Positions 6,023 to 13,915 of a stretch of 14,605 nucleotides of DNA are shown one piece after another. The position numbers were made by a program, and so were the translations under genes. The first letter of the stretch is position 1. Each line of letters opens with the position of its first letter. A model generated the notes under the pieces. It searched no databases and was not told where the DNA came from. It saw only the letters and a list, made by a program, of their open reading frames with translations. The DNA is from Deinococcus marmoris (GTDB lineage: Bacteria; Deinococcota; Deinococci; Deinococcales; Deinococcaceae): the NCBI RefSeq assembly GCF_001949125.1, contig NZ_MSTI01000075.1, forward strand, positions 1 through 14,605, in the 5' to 3' direction.

Positions 6023-8086
6023 TTACGGCGCACTGAGCCGTTCACGCAGATCAGGTGGCAACGTGCCATTGCGCCGAAGAGCATCAATGACTTCGGTGTT
6101 CGGATCTTCCAACAGCCTCCAGTACACCTGTGGGTGCAGATGGGGGGTAGCGGCTACCGCAAGACGGAACTCTTTTCTGAACGTGGCGGGAACGATCAGC
6201 TTTTCGATAATGTCCGGCGTCACGACGGGCGAGGCCAGAATAGGCTGCACCACGTCCAGATCCACCGACCGGTGAAACCGCGCCGCGATCCGCCGGTCTA
6301 CCAGTTCCGACAGCCCCTGTGCCGTCATGGCCGGGTGACGGATCAACTCAAGGTCATGCTCAGACGCCGTCAGCCGGCGCAGCAGTTCGGGCGGCGTCGC
6401 AAGATCGGCGATCAAAAAGGTTAACGGATCATGGCCCTCGCCCAGCAGCCGACGGAACAGGGCAATGATGGGAGACTGCGGGGTGGCTGGGTTGTGCGCC
6501 AGCGCCAGCAGATCACTGCCACTGGCGTACTCGCTGAACAGGGCCAGAAGTTCAGGGCGGGCATGTTCTGTGGGAAGAAGGCTGTATTTGCCATCCAGCC
6601 GCTCCAGCACCTGCCGGGCCACGGAAACCGGCACCTGTGGGTTTTGCAGCAGCCATTCAGACATGCTGGGATCAGCCGCCAGCCGTTCCCAGGTAGAAGG
6701 CAAGAGTTGTGCCGCCCTGGTGAGCTTGAGGCGAACCCACCACGACTCATCCTGGGCCAGCACCTGCTGAAGGGCCTCGGGTAAGCGGGGCCGCCCGGCC
6801 ACGGCCACCCTGACCCATTCATCCGGGTCACGGGCCAACTGCTGGGCGGTCTCTGCCGGAAGGAAGGGATTTCCAGCCAGCTTGCGGCGCGTTTCGGTGG
6901 TCCCGGAATCCGCCAGCGTCTGCATCTGCTCCGGCGTCAGATCACTTCTGTGGGCGACAATCTGGGCCTTGCGCGGGTGGCCCAGGTAGTACGTCAACAC
7001 GTCCGGGAACAACCCAGGCATCCGCCCCAGCGAGAAGGCCAGGTCTTCATTCCTCGCCGCTTCCCACTGCTCAGCCAGACTGAGTTGACCCCCCGACACC
7101 TCGCCTTCACTGAGATCCGTGGGGGATGAAAGCTCTGCTGCCCGGTCTTCCAGAGCGCTTTGCACGGCTTCGGCAGGGTCATATTCAAGAGCCTTCAGGG
7201 CGGCCAGCGGGGTATGCGGGTGCTTGCCCACCCGGTAACGCAGGTATGGGTCAGGGTCATGCTGCCAGCGTTCCAGCAAGGCCCAGGGCGTCCGAGGATC
7301 TTCGGCCACGGCGTACCGAATATCGCTGTTCGGTTCATTCGCCAGGCGGTCCAGCAGTACGGCGTGCAGGGCAGGCGGGCAAACGGGATTGCACAGCACG
7401 GCCAGCCCAAACGGCCACTCGGCAGCCAACTCGCTCAGTACCCGCCCAGGCGTATTGGGATTGTTCGCCACCGCCAGCCGGACGCGGTCAAACTCACTGT
7501 GGGACAGCGCTTTCAGGCTCATGGGCAGGGCGTGCGGGTCTCCGGCGCGGATCAGGGTCTGGGTGTATTCACCCTGCATGGGGTGCGGGGCAAACAACTG
7601 CATGGTGCGCTGCACGTCGCCAGACAGATCACCCAGCAACGCGCGGATCAGCGCCCTGGGAATCTGTTCGTTTTCTGCCAGGGCCAGCCGCACATTCGGG
7701 TCAGGGTCCGTCAGCCAGGTGCCGATCCGTTCTTCAGGTTGCCCCGGCGTCCATTGCCGCACCTGCAAAATGCGCTCCTCGTTGCCTTCAAAGCGGATCA
7801 CGTAGGTTCCATGTTCCGGGCTGCCCTCCAGATACAGCAGTTGCCCGAAGGGCGCGACAATGCCCGAGTCCAGGTCCCAGAGATAAACGCCGTAAAGATC
7901 GACATCGCTGGCATACATCGCCTGCTCAATCTCATTTCGCAGGTCTGGACTCAGGGCGACGGGTCCGCCGTGGTGATCAAAAGCCTCGGCCTCGGAGAGC
8001 GAGATGTCCTCGTGCCAGTGGTAGGCGAAATGCACCCGCGCCACGCCCAGAGCCTGAAGTTTTTCAGTAAAGCCGCGCGGAATCAT
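6023..8086 (-). CDS. Leucine-rich-repeat-variant (LRV/HEAT-like) repeat protein
   Basis: 687 residues, last gene of a four-gene minus-strand operon. Residues 1-125 form a separate domain (GVARVHFAYHWHEDISLSEA, then VYLWDLDSGIVAPFGQ). From about 127 to the end there are at least nine degenerate units of about 24 residues with the pattern D-x-x-x-V-R-x-A-V-A-x-N-P-x-T-P-x-x-x-L-x-x-L. Examples are NVRLALAENEQIPRALIRAL, RVRLAVANNPNTPGRVLSEL and DIRYAVAEDPRTPWALLERW. This is the LRV (leucine-rich repeat variant) solenoid, an alpha/3-10 superhelix that serves as a protein-binding scaffold. The Cys cluster of the Azotobacter founding LRV protein is not seen. There is no signal peptide, so it is presumably cytosolic. 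The ATG overlaps the upstream stop (ATGA, 8083-8086) and has AAGGGGAT as Shine-Dalgarno, implying translational coupling to the DUF6915-type gene. Confidence 0.75.
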   Translation of the reverse strand: MIPRGFTEKLQALGVARVHFAYHWHEDISLSEAEAFDHHGGPVALSPDLRNEIEQAMYASDVDLYGVYLWDLDSGIVAPFGQLLYLEGSPEHGTYVIRFEGNEERILQVRQWTPGQPEERIGTWLTDPDPNVRLALAENEQIPRALIRALLGDLSGDVQRTMQLFAPHPMQGEYTQTLIRAGDPHALPMSLKALSHSEFDRVRLAVANNPNTPGRVLSELAAEWPFGLAVLCNPVCPPALHAVLLDRLANEPNSDIRYAVAEDPRTPWALLERWQHDPDPYLRYRVGKHPHTPLAALKALEYDPAEAVQSALEDRAAELSSPTDLSEGEVSGGQLSLAEQWEAARNEDLAFSLGRMPGLFPDVLTYYLGHPRKAQIVAHRSDLTPEQMQTLADSGTTETRRKLAGNPFLPAETAQQLARDPDEWVRVAVAGRPRLPEALQQVLAQDESWWVRLKLTRAAQLLPSTWERLAADPSMSEWLLQNPQVPVSVARQVLERLDGKYSLLPTEHARPELLALFSEYASGSDLLALAHNPATPQSPIIALFRRLLGEGHDPLTFLIADLATPPELLRRLTASEHDLELIRHPAMTAQGLSELVDRRIAARFHRSVDLDVVQPILASPVVTPDIIEKLIVPATFRKEFRLAVAATPHLHPQVYWRLLEDPNTEVIDALRRNGTLPPDLRERLSAP

Positions 8087-8436
8087 GGCCCATCCCCTTC
8101 GCTCAGGTCGCGCGCGCCGCGCACCATCCAGGGCCGCAGGGGCAGCTCGCCCAGCCAGTCCTGAACGGTGGGAATCACGCCGCCCATGTCCTCCATGACG
8201 TGCTGCTCGCCGATCAGCCGCACCGGAATGCGCTTGCCTGTGGACAGTTCCAGCGTCGGCCCGAAGACCTGCTCACACAGAAAAATGCCCAGGCTGGAAT
8301 GGAGAACGGCGCGGTGGCGCACGTCGGGCAAGTGCGCCTTGGTCTGGTCAAACCAGGCGTGAATGGGAAGGAACTCCTCGGGCTGCCCGCCGAATTTCTT
8401 GCTGGAACTGACCGCGTGATGGTAGGGGTGTGCCAC
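8083..8436 (-). CDS. DUF6915-type protein
   Basis: About 117 residues from a GTG giving VAHPYHHAVSSSKKFGGQPE. A GTG nine codons further upstream (8463) is an alternative. The sequence matches what I recall of DUF6915: an AHPYHHA start, a PEEFLPIHAWFDQTKAHLPD block, RHRAVLHSSLGIFLCEQVFG, then PVRLIGEQHVMEDMGGVIPT and a Trp-rich end (VQDWLGELPLRPWMV). The many His residues at conserved places (HPYHH, LPIHAWFD, RHR, GEQHV) suggest a metal site, which is inference. Function is unknown. It overlaps the LRV gene by four bases and begins about 50 bases after the membrane-protein gene, so it belongs to the operon. Confidence 0.65.
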   Translation of the reverse strand: MAHPYHHAVSSSKKFGGQPEEFLPIHAWFDQTKAHLPDVRHRAVLHSSLGIFLCEQVFGPTLELSTGKRIPVRLIGEQHVMEDMGGVIPTVQDWLGELPLRPWMVRGARDLSEGDGP

Positions 8437-8488
8437 CGCCGCAGTATCGCGCAGCCCGGACACGGCGCTCTTTCAGGTGGCCCAGCCG

Positions 8489-8887
8489 CTACAGCACATC
8501 TCTTGAAATCAGGAACTGCATTGCCGGAATGGCCAGCAAAAACCCGCCCCAGACCGCCGCGTGCGCGAAGACCACACGGGCCAGGAGCGGCAGCCGGTCA
8601 CCCAGTCCATACGCCAGAATCAGAAGTACCGTGGTCACCCCCGCGAAGACGGCCACGAACTCCGTGTTGTCCACCGAGTACAGCGAGGTGGAGAGCAAGT
8701 AAAGCACCAGCCAGGGAGTCCAGCAGGCGGCCAGGATGAACCAGCCGCCCGCCTTGGAGAGGAAGTCACGGCGCAGGCTGCTGGGTTTGGGGAGCAGCCA
8801 GAACAGCAGCGCGCCAAGGATGACCCCCAGAAACAACAGGTCATACAGTCTCGCGTAGGCCTGCCCCTCACCCACGCTGCTCTCCAC
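8489..8887 (-). CDS. Small four-TM membrane protein, unknown function
   Basis: 132 residues, GTG start, 13 bases after the stop of the upstream membrane protein. Four hydrophobic segments are visible: about 15-33 (LLFLGVILGALLFWLLP), 46-67 (GWFILAACWTPWLVLYLLS), 74-97 (TEFVAVFAGVTTVLLILAYG) and 101-126 (LPLLARVVFAHAAVWGGFLLA). Loops are short. I do not recognise a family. Its neighbours suggest it forms a membrane part of the same unit as the 285-residue protein. Confidence 0.55.
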   Translation of the reverse strand: MESSVGEGQAYARLYDLLFLGVILGALLFWLLPKPSSLRRDFLSKAGGWFILAACWTPWLVLYLLSTSLYSVDNTEFVAVFAGVTTVLLILAYGLGDRLPLLARVVFAHAAVWGGFLLAIPAMQFLISRDVL

Positions 8888-8902
8888 CGCATTCAGGGGC
8901 AG

Positions 8903-9760
8903 TCATCTCCGCTTCAAGTCCGCTTCAAACTCTTCGGGGAGCTGCGGCATCTCGTAATAGGCGCTGTCCAACAGGTAGGGGTGAAAGCTTCGCATCCGCC
9001 CGTAAGGCATCGGCAAGGCGTGCCAGCGCGTGAGCTTTCGGTGGGTTCCAGGCTCGAAGAGTGCAGCGTAAGAAGTCATGCCCTGGTCCCGCTTATCCGG
9101 CAGGACAACGAGCAATACGGGATCACTGGCCCGGAAGCCCAGGGGTCTGGGGCGGCCTGCTCGGTCTACCGAACAGCGGGCCAGGCCGACAAAGGCCATC
9201 TCAGGTTCAAAACCAGGCGGGATCTCTTGGTTGTCCGGCACAGTGTTGAGTTGCCTGGTCCAACTGTCGTGACGGCGGATTTCTCCCTCTGGTGCGAGAA
9301 AGGAATCCTGCTGGATCGTCCGGCAATCCAGTGGAAGGGGTGGCCAGTACGCGAGCGCCGCGACGCCTGCCAGAAACAACCACGGGGCGAGTGGCGTCTG
9401 AAAATACCAGTGCCGGGTCCGCATGAGACCCACCAGGACGGCGAACAAAATCAGCGAGATGCTCAGGGTTCCGTAGACGTAAAGGCCAGTGATGCTGTAC
9501 GTATCGGAGCCAGGATTTGGGCCGATGTAGGCGTCAAAGTTCAGGGCGATCCCGAGACTCAGCACGAGCGGGATCAGGATCAGGGTGAGTAGGAAGGTCA
9601 GGACAAAACCGCCGACGCCAGCCAGACCCTGCCTGTGGAAAGCAGAAAAGCACGCTCCAGCGAGCAGGAGCGGCACCAGCACCAGGGCCGGGAGGCCGAA
9701 GAAGAACCAGGCCAGCAGGGAGCCGCCGACAAGGGCGGCGACTGGCAAGATGATGGACAC
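8903..9760 (-). CDS. Membrane protein with C-terminal soluble domain, unknown
   Basis: 285 residues, first gene of the operon. Hydrophobic segments near 4-40 (two close helices), 48-73, 93-113 and 124-142 form an N-terminal membrane part. From about 145 on (PLDCRTIQQDSFLAPEGEI onward) the chain is soluble, with a Cys pair C145 and C197 region (LDCRTI, LARCSVDRAGRP) and a Tyr/Pro-rich end (RMRSFHPYLLDSAYYEM). I recognise no family. The start is GTG, placed seven bases after a TACACT box, indicating a leaderless operon mRNA. An orientation with the soluble part outside is plausible but not shown by the sequence. Confidence 0.6.
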   Translation of the reverse strand: MSIILPVAALVGGSLLAWFFFGLPALVLVPLLLAGACFSAFHRQGLAGVGGFVLTFLLTLILIPLVLSLGIALNFDAYIGPNPGSDTYSITGLYVYGTLSISLILFAVLVGLMRTRHWYFQTPLAPWLFLAGVAALAYWPPLPLDCRTIQQDSFLAPEGEIRRHDSWTRQLNTVPDNQEIPPGFEPEMAFVGLARCSVDRAGRPRPLGFRASDPVLLVVLPDKRDQGMTSYAALFEPGTHRKLTRWHALPMPYGRMRSFHPYLLDSAYYEMPQLPEEFEADLKRR

Positions 9761-9767
9761 TCAGCGA

Positions 9768-9773
9768 AGTGTA
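9768..9773 (-). promoter_or_regulatory. -10 box of the four-gene operon
   Basis: TACACT on the minus strand, seven bases before the GTG at 9760-9758, with no Shine-Dalgarno sequence. This fits a leaderless transcript for the operon 9760-6023. A -35 box was not clear. Confidence 0.45.
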
Positions 9774-9847
9774 GACCAGGCAGGATTTCCTTGTCCTGGA
9801 AGGGTTGCTTCCCTGGTCAAGTCAGGGCCACCATCACGCCAGCCAAC

Positions 9848-9865
9848 GAAATTGCCGTCAATTTC
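9848..9865 (-). terminator. Hairpin after topoisomerase gene
   Basis: GAAATTG (9848-9854) and CAATTTC (9859-9865) form a perfect 7-bp stem with a 4-base loop, 25 bases past the stop of the topoisomerase gene. No U-run follows on the minus strand, so termination strength is doubtful. Confidence 0.3.
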
Positions 9866-9889
9866 ACTGGTAGAATTGCCCACTCTTTC

Positions 9890-11896
9890 TCAGGACGCTT
9901 TTTTCCTCGGTTTGCCTGTGCCTTTGCGCTTTTTGCTCTGGCCCGATGGCGCAGCCCCGCGTGAGGCTCGTGGCCTGACCGTTTCCCCTGCCATGATCCG
10001 CTCCACCCCTTCAGGCGTGAGCGTGTCCGGCACCAGATCCAGTGCCAGTGGCACCGCCTTCCCATCCCTGACCATGACGATCTGCTCCTGGCGAGCTGTC
10101 ACCACCACCCCCGCAAACTTGTTCAGGGCCAGCGCCGGAGGCCCATGCCGCGCGGCCCGAATGGTCTGCGCCAACCCGTTCGTCCAGAACTCCGTCAGGT
10201 ACGCCTCCCGCTGCAACTCCCCCGCCGCAATCCGGTCCAGATCACGCTCCATCTTCACCGTGAACGCCAGGTCCACCAGCGCCGGAAACTGGTCTTGCAG
10301 GTACGCGGCCACCACCAGCCCCAGCCACGTCACATACAACTGATCCTTGACCAAAGCCGTGTACTGGCGGTTCTTCAGCACCTCGATGATGTTGGCGTAG
10401 GTGGAAGGCCGCCCCACCCCCGCATTCTCCAGCGCCTTGATCAGCGACGCCTCCGTGAAGCGCCCCGGTGCCGGCGTCTTCTTCACTTCCGCCCTGGCAT
10501 CCTGGACGGGAAGGGCCTGCCCCTCGGCGACATTGGGAAGCTGCTGCTCGTCTTTTTTGTCGGTGTCGTCGTTGTAGAGCCGGGTAAAGCCAGGGTCCAG
10601 CACCACCCGCCCCGACGATTGCAGGCCCACCCCACCGCTTTTCAGGTGCAGCGTGGTCTTGCTGCCTTGAAGGTCCGTCATCTGACTGGCGACGGTGCGG
10701 GTGAAGATCAGGCGGTAGAGAGACAGTTCTTCCCCCGCAAGGCCCGTCTGATCTGGAGCTTTGAAGTCCTTGCCCGCAGGCCGGATGGCTTCATGCGCTT
10801 CCTGTGCATTCCCCTTGGCCGCGAACGTTCGGGGTGCAGCCGGGATGCTTCCCGCACCGAACAACCCCACCGCCACCGCACGGGCGGCTTCTGTCGCTTC
10901 CTCAGAGAGCGCTGGGGAGTCGGTCCGCATGTACGTGATGCGCCCCCCCTCGTAGAGCCGCTGGGCGACTTCCATCGTCCGTTTCGGCCCCATCTTCAGC
11001 GCCCGGCTCGCCGCCTGTTGCAGCGTCGAGGTGGTAAACGGTGCAGGCGGCTTGGTGGAGTAGGCCGAAGTCTCTACCTTTGCCACCTTCACGCCCTTTG
11101 CTTTGAGGAAGGCCACGGTCCGTGCGGCCTGCTCTCCCGTGATCGCCAGCGCCGGGGAATCCGATTTCAACTGCCCGTCCGCACCGAAGTCTTTGGGGCC
11201 AGCCAGACCCTGCCCCTTGATGCTGACCACCACCGCCGTAAACGGTTCAGCGCCCTCTCCCTCGGGCATGACCTGTGCCAGGACACGCCAGTAGTCTGCC
11301 GGGACATGGTCCATGCGCGCCCGCTCCCGGCGGGCCAGGGCCGCCAGCGCCGCCGACTGCACCCGCCCTGCACTCAGCCCAGAACCAATGCTCTGCCACA
11401 GGGCGGGGGAGACCCCGTACCCGCACAGGCGGTCCAGGATGCGCCGGGATTCCTGCGCGCCCACCAGGGCGTAATCCAGGGGCCGGGTGTTCTGGACGGC
11501 CTTCCGAATGGCGTCCTCGGTGATCTCGTGGAAGACCATGCGCTTGAAGTTCCCCTTGAGGCCCAAGGCGCGGACCAAGTGCCAGGCGATCCCCTCCCCT
11601 TCTCTATCCCCATCGGTGGCCAGCAGCACCTCATCGGCTTCCCCGGCCAGCTTCTTCAGCTCGGCGATCACGGCTTTCTTGTCTGCGGGGATGATGTAAA
11701 GGGGTTGAAAGCCCCCTTGCACGTCGATGCCCAGACGCGCCCAGGCTTCCCCCTGATATTTCTTGGGGATGTCCTCTTTTTTGGCGGGAAGATCCCGGAT
11801 ATGACCGAAACTCGCCTTGACCTTGTACGCACTGCCCAGATAGCCCTGGATCTTTTTCCCTTTGGCCGGGGACTCAACAATGACGAGTGTTTTCAT
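9890..11896 (-). CDS. topA: Type IA DNA topoisomerase (TopA-like), no zinc fingers
   Basis: Relaxes negatively supercoiled DNA by single-strand cleavage through a 5'-phosphotyrosine. 668 residues from ATG 11896 with GGGGGAAAG directly before it; an ATG at 11920 would lie in the promoter. The Toprim domain shows KTLVIVESPAKGKK (Glu8) and LLATDGDREGEGIAWHL (Asp95, Asp97, Glu99). GLSAGRVQSAALA follows. The active-site Tyr is in RITYMRTDS (about Tyr322; Tyr319 in E. coli). Then come EAHEAIRP and PGRFTEASLIKALENAGVGR. The usual C-terminal Cys4 zinc ribbons are absent. The chain ends in a Lys/Arg-rich tail (SGQSKKRKGTGKPRKKAS). Chromosomal TopA of this group is usually longer, so this is probably an accessory paralogue. 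The residue pair GD instead of PD in the Toprim motif is a small deviation. Divergent from the 11958 gene. Confidence 0.92.
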   Translation of the reverse strand: MKTLVIVESPAKGKKIQGYLGSAYKVKASFGHIRDLPAKKEDIPKKYQGEAWARLGIDVQGGFQPLYIIPADKKAVIAELKKLAGEADEVLLATDGDREGEGIAWHLVRALGLKGNFKRMVFHEITEDAIRKAVQNTRPLDYALVGAQESRRILDRLCGYGVSPALWQSIGSGLSAGRVQSAALAALARRERARMDHVPADYWRVLAQVMPEGEGAEPFTAVVVSIKGQGLAGPKDFGADGQLKSDSPALAITGEQAARTVAFLKAKGVKVAKVETSAYSTKPPAPFTTSTLQQAASRALKMGPKRTMEVAQRLYEGGRITYMRTDSPALSEEATEAARAVAVGLFGAGSIPAAPRTFAAKGNAQEAHEAIRPAGKDFKAPDQTGLAGEELSLYRLIFTRTVASQMTDLQGSKTTLHLKSGGVGLQSSGRVVLDPGFTRLYNDDTDKKDEQQLPNVAEGQALPVQDARAEVKKTPAPGRFTEASLIKALENAGVGRPSTYANIIEVLKNRQYTALVKDQLYVTWLGLVVAAYLQDQFPALVDLAFTVKMERDLDRIAAGELQREAYLTEFWTNGLAQTIRAARHGPPALALNKFAGVVVTARQEQIVMVRDGKAVPLALDLVPDTLTPEGVERIMAGETVRPRASRGAAPSGQSKKRKGTGKPRKKAS

Positions 11897-11909
11897 CTTT
11901 CCCCCAGAG

Positions 11910-11945
11910 AATACAATCATACTTGTTTGAGTTATAAAAACTGTG
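11910..11945. promoter_or_regulatory. Divergent promoter region, topoisomerase and basic protein
   Basis: An AT-rich block between the two genes. On the minus strand TATGAT (11921-11916) makes a good -10 and leaves a short leader with GGGGGAAAG before the topoisomerase ATG. On the plus strand TATAAA (11933-11938) is the likely -10 for the 11958 gene. The -35 boxes are poor, and the two transcripts share one control region. Confidence 0.4.
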
Positions 11946-11957
11946 CCATGCTCAGGT

Positions 11958-12377
11958 ATGGCTTACCGTAAATTGAGTGATCTCGTCAATGAGTTAGAAA
12001 ACCCGCAGCAGTCTGATACGTTTGTCAAGCTCTTTAAAGCAGCGGTCAGGGATGGCCGGGTTGTCGCCACGGATTTGCCCGAACGGTGCACGCTGCCCAA
12101 GGAATACACCCGCAGAGGCGCTGAAGGCACCTACCAGCGGAATACGCGCGAGATGGTGTACGAGGTCACGCCCAGGGCGGAGAAGTGGGCTGAGGAGACC
12201 CGAGCGGCGCTCGCACAGGCCCGGACGAGAACGGCGAAGGTCCAGCTCACATCAGAAGCCGCCGAGTCAGGCGCGGTGGATTTCAAGGCGCTGGCCGCCG
12301 AGACGCGGCGCAAGATGCAGGCCAAGCACGAGAAAGGCCAGCAGCTCGGCCTGGGCAACACCCGCAAGAAGAAGTAG
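11958..12377 (+). CDS. Small basic protein of unknown function
   Basis: 139 residues from ATG 11958 (MAYRKLSDLVNELENPQQSD). A GTG five codons upstream (11943) is possible but less likely. The N-terminal half has mixed hydrophobic segments (TFVKLFKAAVRDGRVVATDL), the rest is helical and charged (EKWAEETRAALAQARTRTAK), and it ends in a Lys/Arg tail (GLGNTRKKK). There are no TM segments and no known catalytic motif. Net charge is positive, so nucleic-acid binding is plausible. It starts 62 bases from the topoisomerase start in the opposite direction, suggesting shared regulation and perhaps joint work on DNA. No family recognised. Confidence 0.55.
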   Translation: MAYRKLSDLVNELENPQQSDTFVKLFKAAVRDGRVVATDLPERCTLPKEYTRRGAEGTYQRNTREMVYEVTPRAEKWAEETRAALAQARTRTAKVQLTSEAAESGAVDFKALAAETRRKMQAKHEKGQQLGLGNTRKKK

Positions 12378-12712
12378 GGGAGAGCGTAGGGCGGCGGGGT
12401 CAGCATCCAGGGTGGTGAGGCGTCGCCCGTTCGTCTCCGCATTGAGCCAGCCGTCAAGCCGGGAGCTACGCTTATTTGGGGTCTGACTAGACTCGAAACA
12501 GTAATCCGCCCCTGGAATCTAAATTACAATTCGCCCTGTCCAAAATAGGTTGCAAGAAGGCGTTGCCAGCGTCAAATATTACGCAATACAGTTTCGCAAG
12601 GCCAGAAGCTGCCTTCCCTTAGTCCGCTCAGATCGTTGCGCTATCAAGCGTTCTCGCAAGCATCAGAGAGACCACGAAATCGCATGAGGTTCACTCTGCC
12701 CCTCCCCAACGG
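12378..12712. other. Non-coding gap between convergent genes
   Basis: 335 bases between two convergent genes with no supported gene. AGCGTAG (12383-12389) and CTACGCT (12466-12472) form a distant 7-bp inverted repeat followed by TTATTT, a weak candidate for termination of the upstream basic-protein gene. The rest (12490-12712) is lower in GC than its surroundings, with several GCAAG words, and shows no recognised RNA or mobile-element end. Confidence 0.3.
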
Positions 12713-13843
12713 TCATTGTCTCCTCTGACTGCCGTACGACAGCAAACGGGCGGCGAGATTACGAACCATCAGGCCAGGAGACGAACGCGGAACCATCAGC
12801 GACGCCACTGGGCCAAAATGACGCAGCTTCGGGGCCACCTGCGCGCGGTGTATGGCCTCGAATCGCCTGAACGCCAGGGCGTGATCGTGCGGGCAGGCGC
12901 TGAGCGCCTGCGCCAGCGTGTACGCTCCAGCCATCGCCAGGCTTGACCCCTCTCCAAACAACGACAGACACGACGCGGCGTCCCCCAGCAGTGCCACGCG
13001 CCCCTGGGACCACCGGGGCGTCTGAACCACGCTGACCGCGTCGAAGTACACGTCTGGTGCAGCGTGCAACTGCTCCAGGAGTTCCGGCACGCGCCAGCCC
13101 ACGCCCACATATGCTGCCGCCACGAATCGCTTGACCGCCGCCAGATCCCGGTGATTCACATCAGCGGCAGCCTGCCGGAAAAAGAAGCCGACCATCGCGT
13201 GGTCTCGCCCCGGATGAACGGCCACCAGCCGTCCAGGGGTATTGTGGAGCAACACGTCCTGCGGCAACTCAACCGAACCCTGAAGGGCCGTGGTGGCGAC
13301 GTACATGCCCATATGCCGCACGAATTGCCCGTCTGGCCCGAACACCAGACGGCGCACGGTGGAGTGCAGGCCGTCCGCGCCGATCACCAGGTCGAAGCGC
13401 CGGGCGGCGTGACGCTCAAAGGTGACCTCCACGCCGTCCGCATCCTGCTGCAAGGCGGTGATGGTGTCGCCAAAGAGGACCTCCGTGTCGTCATGGGCCG
13501 CCTGAAACAGGACGTGGGCCAGGTCACTGCGGGGAAGCTCAAGTTCAGGGGTGCCCGCATCGCTGCGGCCCGCTGGGGTGGGCAGACGGGCGAAGCGGTG
13601 CCCCACTCGGTCATACAAGCTCATGGCCCGCACGGGCGTCGCGGCGGCCTGAAGGGCCGCGACGATGCCCATGCGTTCGGCGACGCTCAATGCCAGGCCG
13701 CGCACATCCACAGGATTGCCGCTGGAGCGCAGGCCGTCTGAGCGCTCGATGACGGTGGGCTGCCAGCCGCTGCGCGCCAGCCAGTACGCGAGGGTGGGGC
13801 CAGCGATACCAGCGCCGGAAATCAGGACGCGCGGAAGGGTCAT
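12713..13843 (-). CDS. FAD-dependent aromatic monooxygenase (PHBH/TetX type)
   Basis: 376-residue group A flavoprotein monooxygenase using NAD(P)H and O2 to hydroxylate or inactivate a small organic compound, in the cytosol. The dinucleotide-binding start is RVLISGAGIAGPTLAYWLAR (GxGxxG at residues 10-15), followed by the acidic VIERSDG. The NAD(P)H/FAD 'DG' motif is at VIGADGLHSTVRR (about 157-164), and the FAD ribityl 'GD' motif is at VALLGDAASCLSLFGEGSSLAMAGA (about 288). The substrate is not deducible from these motifs; relatives include tetracycline-inactivating TetX and enzymes of aromatic or rifamycin modification. It diverges from a TetR repressor 72 bases away and is probably induced by its own substrate. 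ATG follows a TATAAC box by five bases (leaderless style). Confidence 0.85.
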   Translation of the reverse strand: MTLPRVLISGAGIAGPTLAYWLARSGWQPTVIERSDGLRSSGNPVDVRGLALSVAERMGIVAALQAAATPVRAMSLYDRVGHRFARLPTPAGRSDAGTPELELPRSDLAHVLFQAAHDDTEVLFGDTITALQQDADGVEVTFERHAARRFDLVIGADGLHSTVRRLVFGPDGQFVRHMGMYVATTALQGSVELPQDVLLHNTPGRLVAVHPGRDHAMVGFFFRQAAADVNHRDLAAVKRFVAAAYVGVGWRVPELLEQLHAAPDVYFDAVSVVQTPRWSQGRVALLGDAASCLSLFGEGSSLAMAGAYTLAQALSACPHDHALAFRRFEAIHRAQVAPKLRHFGPVASLMVPRSSPGLMVRNLAARLLSYGSQRRQ

Positions 13844-13848
13844 AGGTA

Positions 13849-13854
13849 GTTATA
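13849..13854 (-). promoter_or_regulatory. -10 box of the monooxygenase gene
   Basis: TATAAC on the minus strand, five bases before the monooxygenase ATG (13843-13841), directly next to the palindrome at 13856-13885. A repressor on the palindrome would cover the spacer between -35 and -10. Confidence 0.4.
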
Positions 13855-13855
13855 T

Positions 13856-13885
13856 TTCACTGGACGCAATTTTGCAACGAGTGAA
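13856..13885. promoter_or_regulatory. Symmetric palindrome, probable TetR operator
   Basis: A composite dyad centred at 13870/13871: TTCACT-4-GCAA-TT-TTGC-4-AGTGAA, with both arm pairs perfectly complementary and equally spaced (10 of 14 half-site positions outside the central TT). It lies between the divergent monooxygenase and TetR genes, upstream of both -10 boxes, the expected place for an operator controlling both. Confidence 0.6.
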
Positions 13886-13902
13886 TGTTTGCATCCGGTG
13901 AC

Positions 13903-13908
13903 TACAAT
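13903..13908 (+). promoter_or_regulatory. -10 box of the TetR gene
   Basis: TACAAT ends seven bases before ATG 13916, fitting a leaderless mRNA. It makes the ATG at 13907, which overlaps it, unlikely as the start. Confidence 0.45.
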
Positions 13909-13915
13909 GGTCTTT

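Noticed and set aside
7126..8164. Two long plus-strand open frames opposite the LRV gene
   Set aside because: The compositional pattern is that of antisense shadows, and the minus strand carries clear repeats.
8561..9592. 343-codon plus-strand frame
   Set aside because: Antisense to two membrane-protein genes with clear hydrophobic segments and operon spacing.
10145..11971. 608-codon plus-strand open frame
   Set aside because: It is antisense to the topoisomerase gene, whose catalytic motifs are all visible; the plus-strand product is low-complexity Arg/Pro/His-rich.
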